This document shows, one piece after another, positions 34,427-44,666 of a stretch of DNA of 64,000 nucleotides. This stretch comes from an uncultured Prevotella sp. (lineage in GTDB: Bacteria; Bacteroidota; Bacteroidia; Bacteroidales; Bacteroidaceae). The notes beneath the pieces were generated by a model. That model did not search any database and was not told where the DNA came from. It saw nothing but the letters and a program-made list of their open reading frames with translations. The stretch spans positions 1-64,000 of the forward strand of contig ONCJ01000007.1 of assembly GCA_900316295.1 (NCBI GenBank), read 5' to 3'. Numbering within the stretch: position 1 is the stretch's first letter; every line of letters begins with the position of its first letter. A program made the position numbers and the translations under genes.

Positions 34427-36066
34427 CTCGGACACCAAGGCTTTAGTTGCTGGAAGAAGTCGTTACCCTTGTCGTCGACGAGTATGAAGGCAGGGAAGTT
34501 CTCTACCTCAATCTTCCATATCGCCTCCATTCCTAATTCGGGATATTCCACACACTCGATAGACTTGATGCTCGACTGTGATAGTACGGCAGCCACACCA
34601 CCGATTGTGCCGAGATAGAAGCCACCGTGCTTCTTACAAGCATCGGTAACCACCTGCGAGCGGTTCCCTTTGGCTATCATCACCAGTGACGCACCGTTGT
34701 CTTGGAACTCGTCAACGTATGGGTCCATACGATTGGCTGTAGTCGGTCCCATAGAGCCACATGGATAGCCCTCAGGGGTCTTGGCGGGTCCTGCGTAGAG
34801 GATGGGATAGTCCTTGAAATATTGTGGCATGCCTTCGCCAGCGTCCAGACGTGCCTTCAGCTTAGCATGAGCAATGTCGCGAGCCACGATGATGGTGCCC
34901 TTGAGGTTTACTCTCGTAGAGACTGGATACTTGCTCAGCTCCTTGCGTACGGCGTCAATACCCTCATTGAGGTCTATCTCTATGCCAGTAGTACCTTCGC
35001 CTGGTTTACGCATATTCTCAGGGATGAGCTCTGTGGGGTTGCTGTCCATCTTCTCCAGCCATATACCGTCACGATTGATCTTCGCCTTGATGTTGCGGTC
35101 GGCAGAACAGCTGACGCCCATGCCTATAGGACAACTGGCTCCGTGACGTGGCAGACGGATGACACGTATGTCGTGAGCAAGAGCCTTACCGCCAAACTGT
35201 GCGCCTAGTCCAATCTTGTGGGCCTCCTCCAGCAGCTTGTTTTCCAGATCAATGTCTCGGAAGGCACGACCTGTCTCGTCGCCTGTAGTAGGCAGCCCAT
35301 CGTAATACTTGATGCTTGCCAGCTTCACAGTCAGCAGGTTTTTTTCAGCCGACGTACCACCGATGACAAATGCTATATGATAAGGTGGGCAGGCTGCGGT
35401 GCCGAGGCTCTTCATCTTCTCTACGAGGAAGGGCAGAAGCGTGCCTTCGTTCTGGATTGTCGCCTTAGTCATGGGGTAGAAGTAGGTCTTGTTGGCAGAG
35501 CCACCACCTTTAGCTACCATCACGAATCGATATTCAGCACCCTCGGTTGCCTCGATGTCAATCTGTGCAGGGAGGTTGCAACGGGTGTTAACCTCATCAT
35601 ACATGTTGAGAGGAGCATTCTGGGAGTAGCGCAGGTTGTCCTGTGTGAAGGTGTTGTAAACACCACGTGAGAGAGCTTCCTCGTCCTCGAAGCCAGTCCA
35701 TACCTGCTGTCCCTTCTCACCATGAATGATGGCTGTGCCGGTGTCCTGGCAGAAGGGTAGTATGCCCTTGGCTGCTGTCTCAGCGTTGCGCAGGAACTGC
35801 AGAGCAACATATTTGTCATTCTCGCTTGCCTCAGGGTCGCTGAGGATGGCGGCTACTTGCTCGTTGTGCTCACGTCGCAGCATGAACTCCACATCGTGGA
35901 AGGCTTGCTGAGCGAGAAGTGTCAGAGCCTCCTTGCTTACTTTTACAATCTCTTTGCCCTCAAACTCGGATGTTGTCACGCCTTCTTTCGTAAGAAGACG
36001 ATACTCGGTCTTGTCCTCACCGAGCTGGAACATTGGTGCGTACTTGAAATCTACTATGTTTGCCAT
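34420..36066 (-). CDS. Class I (iron-sulfur) fumarate hydratase
   Basis: 548 residues from the ATG at 36066 ([18 protein letters not shown]). N-terminal catalytic part with [11 protein letters not shown] (cluster Cys), [15 protein letters not shown] and [12 protein letters not shown]; the C-terminal beta part starts around 370 and has [20 protein letters not shown]. It interconverts fumarate and malate with an oxygen-sensitive [4Fe-4S] cluster, here likely in the reductive branch feeding fumarate respiration. It is encoded 22 bp downstream of the M16 peptidase gene. Confidence 0.95.
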   Translation of the reverse strand: MANIVDFKYAPMFQLGEDKTEYRLLTKEGVTTSEFEGKEIVKVSKEALTLLAQQAFHDVEFMLRREHNEQVAAILSDPEASENDKYVALQFLRNAETAAKGILPFCQDTGTAIIHGEKGQQVWTGFEDEEALSRGVYNTFTQDNLRYSQNAPLNMYDEVNTRCNLPAQIDIEATEGAEYRFVMVAKGGGSANKTYFYPMTKATIQNEGTLLPFLVEKMKSLGTAACPPYHIAFVIGGTSAEKNLLTVKLASIKYYDGLPTTGDETGRAFRDIDLENKLLEEAHKIGLGAQFGGKALAHDIRVIRLPRHGASCPIGMGVSCSADRNIKAKINRDGIWLEKMDSNPTELIPENMRKPGEGTTGIEIDLNEGIDAVRKELSKYPVSTRVNLKGTIIVARDIAHAKLKARLDAGEGMPQYFKDYPILYAGPAKTPEGYPCGSMGPTTANRMDPYVDEFQDNGASLVMIAKGNRSQVVTDACKKHGGFYLGTIGGVAAVLSQSSIKSIECVEYPELGMEAIWKIEVENFPAFILVDDKGNDFFQQLKPWCPRR

Positions 36067-36088
36067 AATGTTTTTATTTTTTGTAAAA

Positions 36089-38986
36089 TCAGTATCCAAA
36101 AATCTCTTCTAATGAAACTCTCTTTATTGGAGCTATCTTCTCCAGCGACTGGATGTCGAGCTCCTTCTCGTCACCGAGAATCATATAGCGATATGGCTTG
36201 TTTGCCATATTGTCTTGTTCAAACTTGACAATGTCTTGCAGCGTAAGGGACGGAATGCCATTATATATCCGCTCGTTCATGTCGTAGTCGATGCCCAGTT
36301 GCTTGGCTGCGATGTAGGCGTTCAGTACACCGTACTTTGTTGTGCGTTGGCTGGCAAGCGACTTCAATGCCGACTCTTTGGCAATCTTGAAGGCTGCCTC
36401 GCTCTGCGGAATAGTGTCGAGGATAATGTGGAACTGACGAACACAGTCCATCATCTTATCGTTCTGAGTAATGATGTGTGTCATGTGTGTCTCGGGACGA
36501 TCCTTCAGCCTTGGACGGTAGTATACAGCGTATGCGTTGTATGCCAGTCCACGAGCCTCGCGCAGTTCTTGGAACACTATGCCATTCATGCCTGTGCCAA
36601 AATACTCGTTGAACAATGCTATTGTTGGAGCCTCGTCAGCGTTGAATGGCTTGCCCTCATTGTGATACATTCGCATATATATGTTCTTAGCGTCGTATGG
36701 CGCAATCAGGATTTCATTGTTTGGCGTTTCTTGCTCGGTATATGGTGTGCCTTCTGGTACTGCGGCGAGCTTCTTAGGCGTCTTATGGTATTTTGTCACC
36801 ACCTCAGAGAGTTGCTTCTCGCTGAGCGGACCATAATATAATATTGTATGCTCATAGTTGGAGATGTTCTTCAGCAAATCTAACAGTGCCTGTGGATTGG
36901 CAGAGCGTAGCTGTTGCTCAGTCATGTCGTCACGACTGGAGTTGTGCTTGCCGTATACACCATAATTATATAGGTATGTGAAACACGACTGTTGTTCCTG
37001 CTTTGCATCCTGACGTGCCTTCATGGTCAGCTCTACATACTGGTCGTATGCCTCCTTGTCAACCTTGGCATTATGTATCAGATCCTCCCATAGTGCGAGC
37101 GCTGCAGGCATGTTCTCACTTAGTCCGCTCAGTCGGAAGGTGATGGCATTGGAACCAATAATGATATTGTGGTTACATGCCAGCTTGTAAAACTCCTGTT
37201 TCAGTTGAGCTGCGTTGAGCTTGTCGGTTCCAAGATAGTCGATATAGCTTGCTGCCACGTCGTAACGGTTGTCATCCTCGTGACCGAATTCATATCGGAA
37301 GGCGAGGTCGAAGAGTCCGTCGGTGGTGTTCTTCTTGTATATCACAGGCAGCTTCTTCTTGGTGGTGGTGAGCGTCAGGTCTTTCTTGAAGTCGAGGAAT
37401 ACGGGTTGTATAGGCTCCACCTCAGCATTCTGTATGTCCTTGACAAACTGGCTCACCTGGTCACGGTTGGTAGGTATCGGTGTGATGGCTGGCTTGTCTA
37501 TTTTTGCCAATGTGGAGTCAATGCCTTGACGCTTGTACACAATGGCATAGCCATCGTTGAAGAAGCGAGTGGCAAAATCCATCACGTCTTTCTTAGTGAG
37601 CTTAGCCTGACGGTCGATAGTCCGTACGGCATCCTTCCATTCTATACCATTGATGAATGCGTCGACATATCTGTCAGCTCGTTGCTCGTTGTTGTCGAGC
37701 GATTTGTAATAATTGAGTTTCTTGTTGTTGATGATGCTTGGCAGCAGGTCATCGGAGAAGTTGCCCTTCTTGATGTTGTCGATTTCGCCCAACAGCAGTT
37801 GGCGCACATCGTCGAGAGTCTGTCCTTCTTTTGGTGTTCCTGCCATTATGAACATGGTATAGTCTTGCATGGTGCTGCTTCCTGCCCACGACTCCTGTAC
37901 CTTCATGGTCTGGTTGAGGTTCAGGTCGAGGAGTCCCGCCTTACCATTGCTCAGCATGTCACCAACGATATCGAGGGTGTCATTCTGTAGAGAGCTGGCT
38001 TTCTCTGCTCGCCATCCCATCCATAGTGTCTCAGCCTCCTGCCCGATGACGGTGGTGTCCTGTGGCGTGGTGAATGTGAGTAGGGCAGGGAATACGGGCT
38101 GGCTGACATCCTTGCCAGGCTTCCAACTGCCGAAATACTTGTTGATGATGGCGATGGTCTTGTCCATATCCATGTCGCCACTCATACATATGGCACAGTT
38201 GTTGGGCACATACCACTTATTGAAGTAGTTTTTTATGTTGGTGATGCTGGGATTTTTTAGGTGGTTTTGTGTACCGATGGTGGTCTGCGTACCATATGGG
38301 TGAGTAGGGAAGAGCTTTGCCATGAGCGACTGGTACAGCTTGCGGAAGTCTTGTGCTATACCGATGTTGTATTCCTCGTATACAGCCTCCAGCTCAGTAT
38401 GGAAGCCGCGAATCACCATGTTCTGGAAGCGGTCGGATTGTATTTTAGCCCAGTTTTCTATCTCATTGCTTGGTATGTCCTCAGTATAGCATGTGACGTC
38501 ATTCGAAGTATATGCGTTAGTGCCCTCAGCTCCGATGGTAGCCATCAGTTTGTCATACTCGTTAGGTATGAAGTACTGGGCAGCGATCTGGCTGATGCTG
38601 TCAATCTCATGATACTTCTGCTTGCGTTGTTCAGTGTCGGTGATGAGGCGATACTGTTCATATCGTGCCTGTATTTCGTCGAGCAATGGTGCCTCGGCAG
38701 CAGGATTGTTGGTGCCAAATTTATCTGTACCCTTGAACATCAGGTGCTCCAGATAGTGAGCCAGACCCGTGGTTTCTGCAGGATCGTTCTTGCTACCTGT
38801 ACGAACAGCAATGAAAGTCTGAATACGTGGCTTCTCCTTGTTGACTGACAGGTAGACTTTCAGACCGTTATCCAGCGTGTAGATACGTGTCTGCATGGGG
38901 TCGTCCTCCACCGTCTCATAGTGCTGTGCACTCAGAGGTAGGAGTGTGAAAAGGCAAAGGGGTAGAATCAATAGTAATCGTTTCAT
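36089..38986 (-). CDS. M16-family zinc metallopeptidase (pitrilysin/insulinase type)
   Basis: 965 residues. Signal peptide [20 protein letters not shown], then the inverted zinc motif HYLEH at 77-81 in [14 protein letters not shown], with the distal Glu in [13 protein letters not shown] second, inactive-type M16 half starts around 520. Full length corresponds to the four-domain clam-shell peptidases that degrade peptides. It should act in the periplasm or at the outer membrane. Part of the minus-strand run hflX, DUF4954, M16, fumarase with gaps of 22-34 bp. Confidence 0.93.
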   Translation of the reverse strand: MKRLLLILPLCLFTLLPLSAQHYETVEDDPMQTRIYTLDNGLKVYLSVNKEKPRIQTFIAVRTGSKNDPAETTGLAHYLEHLMFKGTDKFGTNNPAAEAPLLDEIQARYEQYRLITDTEQRKQKYHEIDSISQIAAQYFIPNEYDKLMATIGAEGTNAYTSNDVTCYTEDIPSNEIENWAKIQSDRFQNMVIRGFHTELEAVYEEYNIGIAQDFRKLYQSLMAKLFPTHPYGTQTTIGTQNHLKNPSITNIKNYFNKWYVPNNCAICMSGDMDMDKTIAIINKYFGSWKPGKDVSQPVFPALLTFTTPQDTTVIGQEAETLWMGWRAEKASSLQNDTLDIVGDMLSNGKAGLLDLNLNQTMKVQESWAGSSTMQDYTMFIMAGTPKEGQTLDDVRQLLLGEIDNIKKGNFSDDLLPSIINNKKLNYYKSLDNNEQRADRYVDAFINGIEWKDAVRTIDRQAKLTKKDVMDFATRFFNDGYAIVYKRQGIDSTLAKIDKPAITPIPTNRDQVSQFVKDIQNAEVEPIQPVFLDFKKDLTLTTTKKKLPVIYKKNTTDGLFDLAFRYEFGHEDDNRYDVAASYIDYLGTDKLNAAQLKQEFYKLACNHNIIIGSNAITFRLSGLSENMPAALALWEDLIHNAKVDKEAYDQYVELTMKARQDAKQEQQSCFTYLYNYGVYGKHNSSRDDMTEQQLRSANPQALLDLLKNISNYEHTILYYGPLSEKQLSEVVTKYHKTPKKLAAVPEGTPYTEQETPNNEILIAPYDAKNIYMRMYHNEGKPFNADEAPTIALFNEYFGTGMNGIVFQELREARGLAYNAYAVYYRPRLKDRPETHMTHIITQNDKMMDCVRQFHIILDTIPQSEAAFKIAKESALKSLASQRTTKYGVLNAYIAAKQLGIDYDMNERIYNGIPSLTLQDIVKFEQDNMANKPYRYMILGDEKELDIQSLEKIAPIKRVSLEEIFGY

Positions 38987-39020
38987 AAATTCGTAAAATT
39001 TGAGTAATTTGTATTCTCTT

Positions 39021-40874
39021 TTAATCCTCGTAGTCTATCTCGTGATCAAGTTTGGAGATGAAGTCGTCAAACACCTCGGTGTCGACATCCCCCATAGCGT
39101 ATTCCTTCTCGGCATCCTTGCGTATCTCGGCAATCCATGCGCGACGCGCCTTGATGTAGTCCTGATGGATCAGCTCGATGTCGGCATCGGTAATCTCGCT
39201 CAGACCATAGTAGTCAAGAATCATGTTGTACGACCATACCCATTGGTATTCGCGGAAGTGGTCGTGTATCTCGCGGAATCGGTTGTTTACGTCTTGTATC
39301 GTTTCCAGCGTACCATCCTTGATATCCTCTATCATACGTAGCTCCTCCGACTCTGGCAGCAGCAGACCCGAAAGGTCGTTCCATTTGCCCAGTCCTACAT
39401 TTGACTCAGGCTTGCCTAGCCATCCGCCCTTGATGGCACGTTTCAGTACGGCACCCATATATATGCGCAGAGCTATGTCGTAGTATTTGATGCCCTTACG
39501 TAGTGACGATGCATTGATGACGTATTCGTGGTAGTTGTATGTCGACACGTTGTCGCCGCTTGCTTGTCTCAGCGCTTCGAGAATCTTCTTTCCCTGAACA
39601 ATCTCTCCTACGGTGAATGGTGAGAGCCAGTCGAAGTTGATGATACTCTTGCGGCTGCCCTTGGCTCTCTTGTCACGTTTCGGCCATTTCTTGATGTCAC
39701 GATAGAGTCCTACGGTGGTGATGTTTCTACCTGGTACGAGATACATCGTGTCGCCGTAAGCCATGAGGTAGGCAAATGGCAGGCAACGTGTGTCGGGATG
39801 GTGCATCAGCTTGCCAAAACAGACACTGAAGGCGCCGATGGTGGCAGGCATCAGCACATAGGCTCCGCTGGCAGTCTTGGTGCCTCGCTCCAGGGTACCA
39901 TAGTGCATCGGCCCCATTTTGTAGGCATGGTTTGAGAAATTGGTGTTCGAGCCGGCGTTGTAGAACGAGAACTCGCCACCGATGAGCAGGCTCGACTTGT
40001 GATGGCTGGCAGAGAAGGGACCGCAGAAGGCTGCGCATGCCTCACCATTTGCCATGTATGAGTTGGCAAAGAAAAGGCTCGCTTCGGCAGTAAATCCGTT
40101 GGTGATTTGGCACGCTTCACCTACGAAGCAGTCTTGCATCTTCACAGAGTTGGTTATCGAACAACCGTTAGAGATGATGGAGTTTTCGCAGATGACACCA
40201 GTGCCAATGTACACGCTGGCATCGCCCGAGCTCATGATGGTGCAGTCGCTCAATCGTGATGCACCGCTAATCTCGCAGTCATCCTTAATGACCGTATTGG
40301 TAATCTCCTTGGTATTGACAATTTTCACGTTGTTGCCTATGATGCCACGTTCTGGATTGTCGAGCCTGATGTCTTCACTCACCATGCGGTGTATGGCGTC
40401 TTTGAGCTGTTTGTCGTTGAAGTGTTTCACCATGAAGGCAGCTATCTGACTGTTCAGCTCGTTGAAGAGTATCACGTTGCCATCGCCCATCTCGTTGAGT
40501 ACGCTTACCATGTGGCCTTGTCCGTAGGTCGCTCCCTCGGTAGTTTCCAGCGTACATATATTAGATATATAGCAGTCGTTGCCTATGGTGTAGTTGTTGA
40601 TGTAGTTGCCCACCTTCTCTATCAGGCAGTTGTCGCCTATCGCTACATTGCGCAGGGTGGCATCGTTGATGCCTGCATGCTTGACAAATCCTGTGCTCAC
40701 TTCTACCTGCTTGTCAAATTGTCCGAGCCTTATCTCGCCATAGAACATCACACGATGGAAGAAGTTGGGCATGAATCCCTCTTTCACCCTTACGTTGTTC
40801 CAGTCTTCAGCCCAGCAACTGTTTTGTTTCAGTTCTATAATCTCATCTTGAGTTAGTTGTCTATAAGTGTCCAT
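39021..40874 (-). CDS. DUF4954-family protein with left-handed beta-helix
   Basis: 617 residues from the ATG at 40874 (MDTYRQLTQDEIIEL). Residues about 65-330 show hexapeptide-type repeats (LRNVAIGDNCLIEKVGNYI, IGNNVKIVNT, DCEISGASRLSDCTI), as in sugar-nucleotide acyltransferases. The C-terminal part is helical (HEYVINASSLRKGIKYYD ...). It resembles the DUF4954 proteins common in Bacteroidales, whose function is unknown to me. The frame extends upstream into hflX's 3' end, but the ATG at 40874 leaves a normal 29-bp gap. Confidence 0.85.
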   Translation of the reverse strand: MDTYRQLTQDEIIELKQNSCWAEDWNNVRVKEGFMPNFFHRVMFYGEIRLGQFDKQVEVSTGFVKHAGINDATLRNVAIGDNCLIEKVGNYINNYTIGNDCYISNICTLETTEGATYGQGHMVSVLNEMGDGNVILFNELNSQIAAFMVKHFNDKQLKDAIHRMVSEDIRLDNPERGIIGNNVKIVNTKEITNTVIKDDCEISGASRLSDCTIMSSGDASVYIGTGVICENSIISNGCSITNSVKMQDCFVGEACQITNGFTAEASLFFANSYMANGEACAAFCGPFSASHHKSSLLIGGEFSFYNAGSNTNFSNHAYKMGPMHYGTLERGTKTASGAYVLMPATIGAFSVCFGKLMHHPDTRCLPFAYLMAYGDTMYLVPGRNITTVGLYRDIKKWPKRDKRAKGSRKSIINFDWLSPFTVGEIVQGKKILEALRQASGDNVSTYNYHEYVINASSLRKGIKYYDIALRIYMGAVLKRAIKGGWLGKPESNVGLGKWNDLSGLLLPESEELRMIEDIKDGTLETIQDVNNRFREIHDHFREYQWVWSYNMILDYYGLSEITDADIELIHQDYIKARRAWIAEIRKDAEKEYAMGDVDTEVFDDFISKLDHEIDYED

Positions 40875-40903
40875 TATACTTGTATTTTTGTTTGTTTCAA
40901 ATG

Positions 40904-42154
40904 TTATGCCTCCTCGACGGGATACGGGAAGTCGTTGTATGGATATTTCTGTACGTGAAGTTCCCTTACCTTCAGGTATAGTGTGTTGCGGAACTCGTCG
41001 ATATTCTCTTTCTCTCTGGCAGAGATGAAGATGCAGTCGTCGCCCAGTTTTGCCATCCATGTACGTTTCAACTCGTCGAGCGAGATATTTTCCTTAGTTG
41101 GTTCGGTCAGGTCGTCGGGCTCTTTCTCTATCCAGGTGTAGTTGTCTATCTTGTTGAAGACAATCATCGATGGCTTTTCGGCACATCCCAAGTCGGCGAG
41201 GGTCTTCTCTACTACTTCTATCTGTTCTTCGAAGTCGGGGTGAGAGATGTCCACTACGTGTAGTAGCAGATCGGCCTCACGCACCTCATCGAGTGTTGAC
41301 TTGAACGACTCCACGAGGTCAGTGGGTAGCTTACGTATAAATCCTACAGTGTCAGCGAGCAGGAAGGGCAGGTTTTCTATGGTGACCTTTCTAACTGTGG
41401 TGTCGAGTGTGGCGAAGAGTTTGTTCTCGGCAAAGACTTCACTCTTAGCCATCATGTTCATGATAGTCGACTTGCCCACATTGGTATATCCAACGAGGGC
41501 CACACGTATCAGTCGTCCGCGGTTTTTCCTTTGCGTGGTCTTCTGCTTGTCGATTTCTGCCAGTCGTTGTTTCAGCAGGGTGATGCGTTGCAGGATGATG
41601 CGTCGGTCCATCTCCAGCTGTGTCTCTCCAGGACCGCGCAGTCCCACGCTTCCCTTGCCTCCACCCGAACCTGATCCGCCACCTTGTCGTTCCAAGTGGG
41701 TCCACAATCGTTGCAGTCGAGGCAGCATGTAGCGATGTTGTGCCAGTTCTACCTGTGCCTTGGCGTTGGCGGTCTGTGCTCTCATGGCGAAGATGTCGAG
41801 TATGAGCGATGTGCGGTCGAGTATCTTCACCTTCAGGGCGCCCTCGATGTTACGCAGCTGCTTAGCTGAGAGCTCGTCGTCGAAGATTACCATACCCACG
41901 GGGTCTTCCTCGTCTTCCTTTTGTTTGATATATCGGCTTATCTCCTCGAGTTTGCCTTTGCCTACGTATGTGATGCTACTTGGTCCGCCCACACGTTGTG
42001 TGAAGCGTTTTATGGTAACCGCTCCAGCCGTGTCAGCCAGAAACTCCAGCTCGTCCAGATATTCCTTTGTCTTAGCCTCGTCCTGTTCTTTGGTGATCAG
42101 TCCCACCAGTATTGCGGTCTCAGCTTTGGCTTCGGAAATCACAAATTCCTTCAT
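40904..42154 (-). CDS. hflX: GTPase HflX
   Basis: 416 residues. The N-terminal HflX domain has SITYVGKGKLEEI and VIFDDELSAKQLRNIE; a Gly-rich linker GGGSGSGGGKG precedes GLRGPGETQLEMDRR, the family signature. The G domain has P-loop GYTNVGKST, DTVGFIRKLP and NKID. HflX splits stalled ribosomes. It is first in the minus-strand run; a -7 box (TATATTTG on the minus strand, 42275-42282) lies about 120 bp upstream. Confidence 0.95.
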   Translation of the reverse strand: MKEFVISEAKAETAILVGLITKEQDEAKTKEYLDELEFLADTAGAVTIKRFTQRVGGPSSITYVGKGKLEEISRYIKQKEDEEDPVGMVIFDDELSAKQLRNIEGALKVKILDRTSLILDIFAMRAQTANAKAQVELAQHRYMLPRLQRLWTHLERQGGGSGSGGGKGSVGLRGPGETQLEMDRRIILQRITLLKQRLAEIDKQKTTQRKNRGRLIRVALVGYTNVGKSTIMNMMAKSEVFAENKLFATLDTTVRKVTIENLPFLLADTVGFIRKLPTDLVESFKSTLDEVREADLLLHVVDISHPDFEEQIEVVEKTLADLGCAEKPSMIVFNKIDNYTWIEKEPDDLTEPTKENISLDELKRTWMAKLGDDCIFISAREKENIDEFRNTLYLKVRELHVQKYPYNDFPYPVEEA

Positions 42155-42814
42155 CTACGTCAGTCGTTATGTTTGTCTTATTTCTTTAGTTTCCTATGTT
42201 CCATATCTTACCTCTTATTCCTCACTTCTCACCCCTCGTCTCTATGGAAACATATCTTCCACTATTTAGCTGTGCAAATATACACATATTTTTTATAATA
42301 TGTGTTTTTGGTAGGAATAATTTCTTCATAATATGAAAAGAAAAATGTATAGTGTTGCAAAACAGACAGATGCGAATTATGTTGCCGCAAAAAGCCGATT
42401 GCAAATATGTTTGTTGCGGGTTGAAACTGCAAACGATTGCGTAAAAGTTTGCAATTTTTTTTGATTAAAACTTGATTTATGTCAACTTTTAGTTACCTTT
42501 GCACCGCAAAACAAAAAAGTTGATGAGTTTTTTCGTATTTACCCGAAAATATAAAGCAAAAAAATTGTGTTTGCATTCGATTTTCAAAGGTATTAACTAC
42601 ATAAGAAACTCAAACTGCTGAAACATTCAAAAACAAGAGGAAATTGGGCTTCGATGTGATATCGGGGCCTTCTTTCATTTTCTCACCTCTCACTTCTCGC
42701 TTCTCACCTCTAAGAAGTGAGGATGGGCAACATGCGAAACTTTTTTTACCAAAATGTCTTTGTTTTTTCTACTTTTATGTACTTTTGCATCGGAAAAATT
42801 TAAACCCAATATAT
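42155..42814. other. 660-bp intergenic region between divergent hflX and nagB
   Basis: Contains the hflX promoter (minus, 42275-42282), CTCACTTCTCACC-type word repeats at 42207-42240 and 42680-42713, and two plus-strand -7 boxes: TACCTTTG at 42494-42501 and TACTTTTG at 42780-42787. I see no gene between. The first plus box may drive a long nagB leader or an unannotated small RNA. Confidence 0.6.
42780..42787 (+). promoter_or_regulatory. Proximal nagB promoter
   Basis: TACTTTTG followed by CATCGG, with TTTG at 42759-42762, 28 bp before the start codon. The fit to the Bacteroidetes consensus is moderate. Confidence 0.5.
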
Positions 42815-43606
42815 ATGAGACTAATAATTGAACCGAATTATGAGCAGTTGTCAAAATGGGCAGCTAATCATGTGATTGAGAAAATCAATGCCTTCAAGCC
42901 AACGGCTGATCGCAAGTTTGTGCTTGGACTGCCTACAGGCTCTTCGCCCGAAGGAATGTATGCAGAACTGGTGAAAGCTAACAAGGAGGGTAGGGTGTCA
43001 TTCCAGAACGTCCTTACTTTCAATATGGACGAGTATGTCGGTCTGCCAGAAGATCATCCAGAGAGCTACCACTCTTTCATGGCTCGCAACCTCTTCGACC
43101 ATATCGACTGTCCTAAGGAGAATATTCATATCCTCAACGGTAATGCTAAGGATCTTGATGCAGAGTGTGCTCACTACGAGGAGATGATTTGTGAGGCTGG
43201 TGGTATCGACCTCTTCATTGGTGGTATCGGTCCTGATGGACACATCGCCTTCAATGAGCCTTACTCTTCGCTCAGCAGCCGTACACGTGTGAAGACCCTT
43301 ACCACTGACACTATCATTGCCAACAGCCGTTTCTTCGACAACGATGTCAACAAGGTGCCAAAGCTCGCCCTCACCGTTGGTGTTGGTACCGTGATGGATG
43401 CCAAGGAGGTTATGATCCTTGTCAACGGACACCATAAGGCACGTGCTTTGAAGGCTGCTGTAGAAGGTGCCGTCACTCATGAGTGGACCATCTCTGCCCT
43501 GCAGACCCACCAGCATGGCATCATCGTAGCTGACGAGCCTGCTACTGACGAGCTGAAAGTGGCTACATACAAGTATTTCAAGGACATAGAGAAGGATAAT
43601 TTGTAA
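42815..43606 (+). CDS. nagB: Glucosamine-6-phosphate deaminase
   Basis: 263 residues from the ATG at 42815 ([20 protein letters not shown]). [12 protein letters not shown] is the phosphate loop, FNMDEYVGL contains the catalytic Asp, and [15 protein letters not shown] holds the DGHIAFNEP active-site motif. It converts glucosamine-6-P to fructose-6-P and ammonia, feeding amino-sugar carbon (for example from N-glycan GlcNAc) into glycolysis. The open frame upstream has no homology and crosses the promoter. Confidence 0.96.
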   Translation: MRLIIEPNYEQLSKWAANHVIEKINAFKPTADRKFVLGLPTGSSPEGMYAELVKANKEGRVSFQNVLTFNMDEYVGLPEDHPESYHSFMARNLFDHIDCPKENIHILNGNAKDLDAECAHYEEMICEAGGIDLFIGGIGPDGHIAFNEPYSSLSSRTRVKTLTTDTIIANSRFFDNDVNKVPKLALTVGVGTVMDAKEVMILVNGHHKARALKAAVEGAVTHEWTISALQTHQHGIIVADEPATDELKVATYKYFKDIEKDNL

Positions 43607-43608
43607 TA

Positions 43609-44574
43609 GTGAAAAACGTCCTACGTTTTATAAAGAACTGGACTCTTCCAATAGCAATGGGGATAGGTACGCTAGCCTATCTCCTTTTTGCATATACTCC
43701 TCAGTTGGAGGATGCAGCAGATTTTTTTGCGCCTGTCTTTGACACCATCCTCCCACTCTTTATGTTCCTCATACTTTTCGTGACTTTCTGCAAGATTGAT
43801 TTTCGGAAATTACGCCCCGTTATATGGCACTGGTGGCTGGGAGCAGTCCAGGTATTGTTTGTTGGTGTGATGATGGTTGTCGCATTGCTTTTTGGCTTCC
43901 AGGGTGACAACCTGATACTGGCAGAAGCCCTACTTACGATTGTTATATGTCCGACAGCCGCTGCCGCTGCTGTTGTCACACAGAAACTCGGTGGGTCGCT
44001 GGAGCAGATGACGACCTATACCTTCCTGTCCAATTTTATTACTGCCATGCTCATTCCCGTATGCTTCCCTGTTCTGGAGAAATCGGCACAGGTTACCTTT
44101 GCGGCAGCATTCATGAAGATATCCTCTGGCGTGTGTACCGTGTTGTTGGTGCCCATGTTGCTGGCATATATCGTGAAGCACTATATGCACAGGCTTCATC
44201 GTCAGATTGTGAGTATTCGTGATCTTGGCTATTACATGTGGGCGTGTTCGCTGATGATTGTCACGGGTACCACCGTCAAGAACATCTGCCACTCCGACAG
44301 CTCTGTCCTGTTCCTGCTGCTCATTGCCTTTGCCAGTCTGGTGGTCTGCATAGTACAGTTTGCTGTCGGCAGGCATATTGGTCGCCTCTTTGGCCACAGG
44401 GTTGAAGCTGGTCAGGGACTCGGACAGAAGAATACCGCCTTTGCTATCTGGGTAGCTCATGCCTATCTTAATCCTCTTTCCTCCGTAGGCCCCGGCTGCT
44501 ACATCCTTTGGCAGAACATCATTAACTCCGTGGAAATTTGGAAGTATACAAAAAAACAAGAGTCAAAAGATTAG
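43609..44574 (+). CDS. Bile acid:sodium symporter (BASS)-type membrane transporter
   Basis: 321 residues with about nine to ten hydrophobic segments. Visible features: an early TLPIAMGIGTLAYLLFAY helix, VICPTAAAAAVVTQKLGG in the middle, and GQGLGQKNTAFAIWVAHAYL near residue 275, which resembles the substrate-site crossover helices of BASS transporters. The substrate is unknown. It starts with GTG two bases after the nagB stop, so it is cotranscribed with nagB. Confidence 0.75.
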   Translation: MKNVLRFIKNWTLPIAMGIGTLAYLLFAYTPQLEDAADFFAPVFDTILPLFMFLILFVTFCKIDFRKLRPVIWHWWLGAVQVLFVGVMMVVALLFGFQGDNLILAEALLTIVICPTAAAAAVVTQKLGGSLEQMTTYTFLSNFITAMLIPVCFPVLEKSAQVTFAAAFMKISSGVCTVLLVPMLLAYIVKHYMHRLHRQIVSIRDLGYYMWACSLMIVTGTTVKNICHSDSSVLFLLLIAFASLVVCIVQFAVGRHIGRLFGHRVEAGQGLGQKNTAFAIWVAHAYLNPLSSVGPGCYILWQNIINSVEIWKYTKKQESKD

Positions 44575-44586
44575 TCTTGACTCTTG
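44550..44586 (-). terminator. Rho-independent terminator for the OPT transporter transcript
   Basis: Perfect 10-bp inverted repeat CAAGAGTCAA / TTGACTCTTG (44557-44566, 44577-44586). On the minus strand it is followed by seven T (complement of 44550-44556). It lies 80 bp past the OPT stop and overlaps the end of the convergent gene. On the plus strand the T-run is weak. Confidence 0.8.
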
Positions 44587-44666
44587 TTCTTGTAGTTCAA
44601 GTTTTGTGTTCGCTCAACTTCTTAGCTCTGCCAATTTAGCAACTTCAGAAATTTGAGTTTAGTAAC

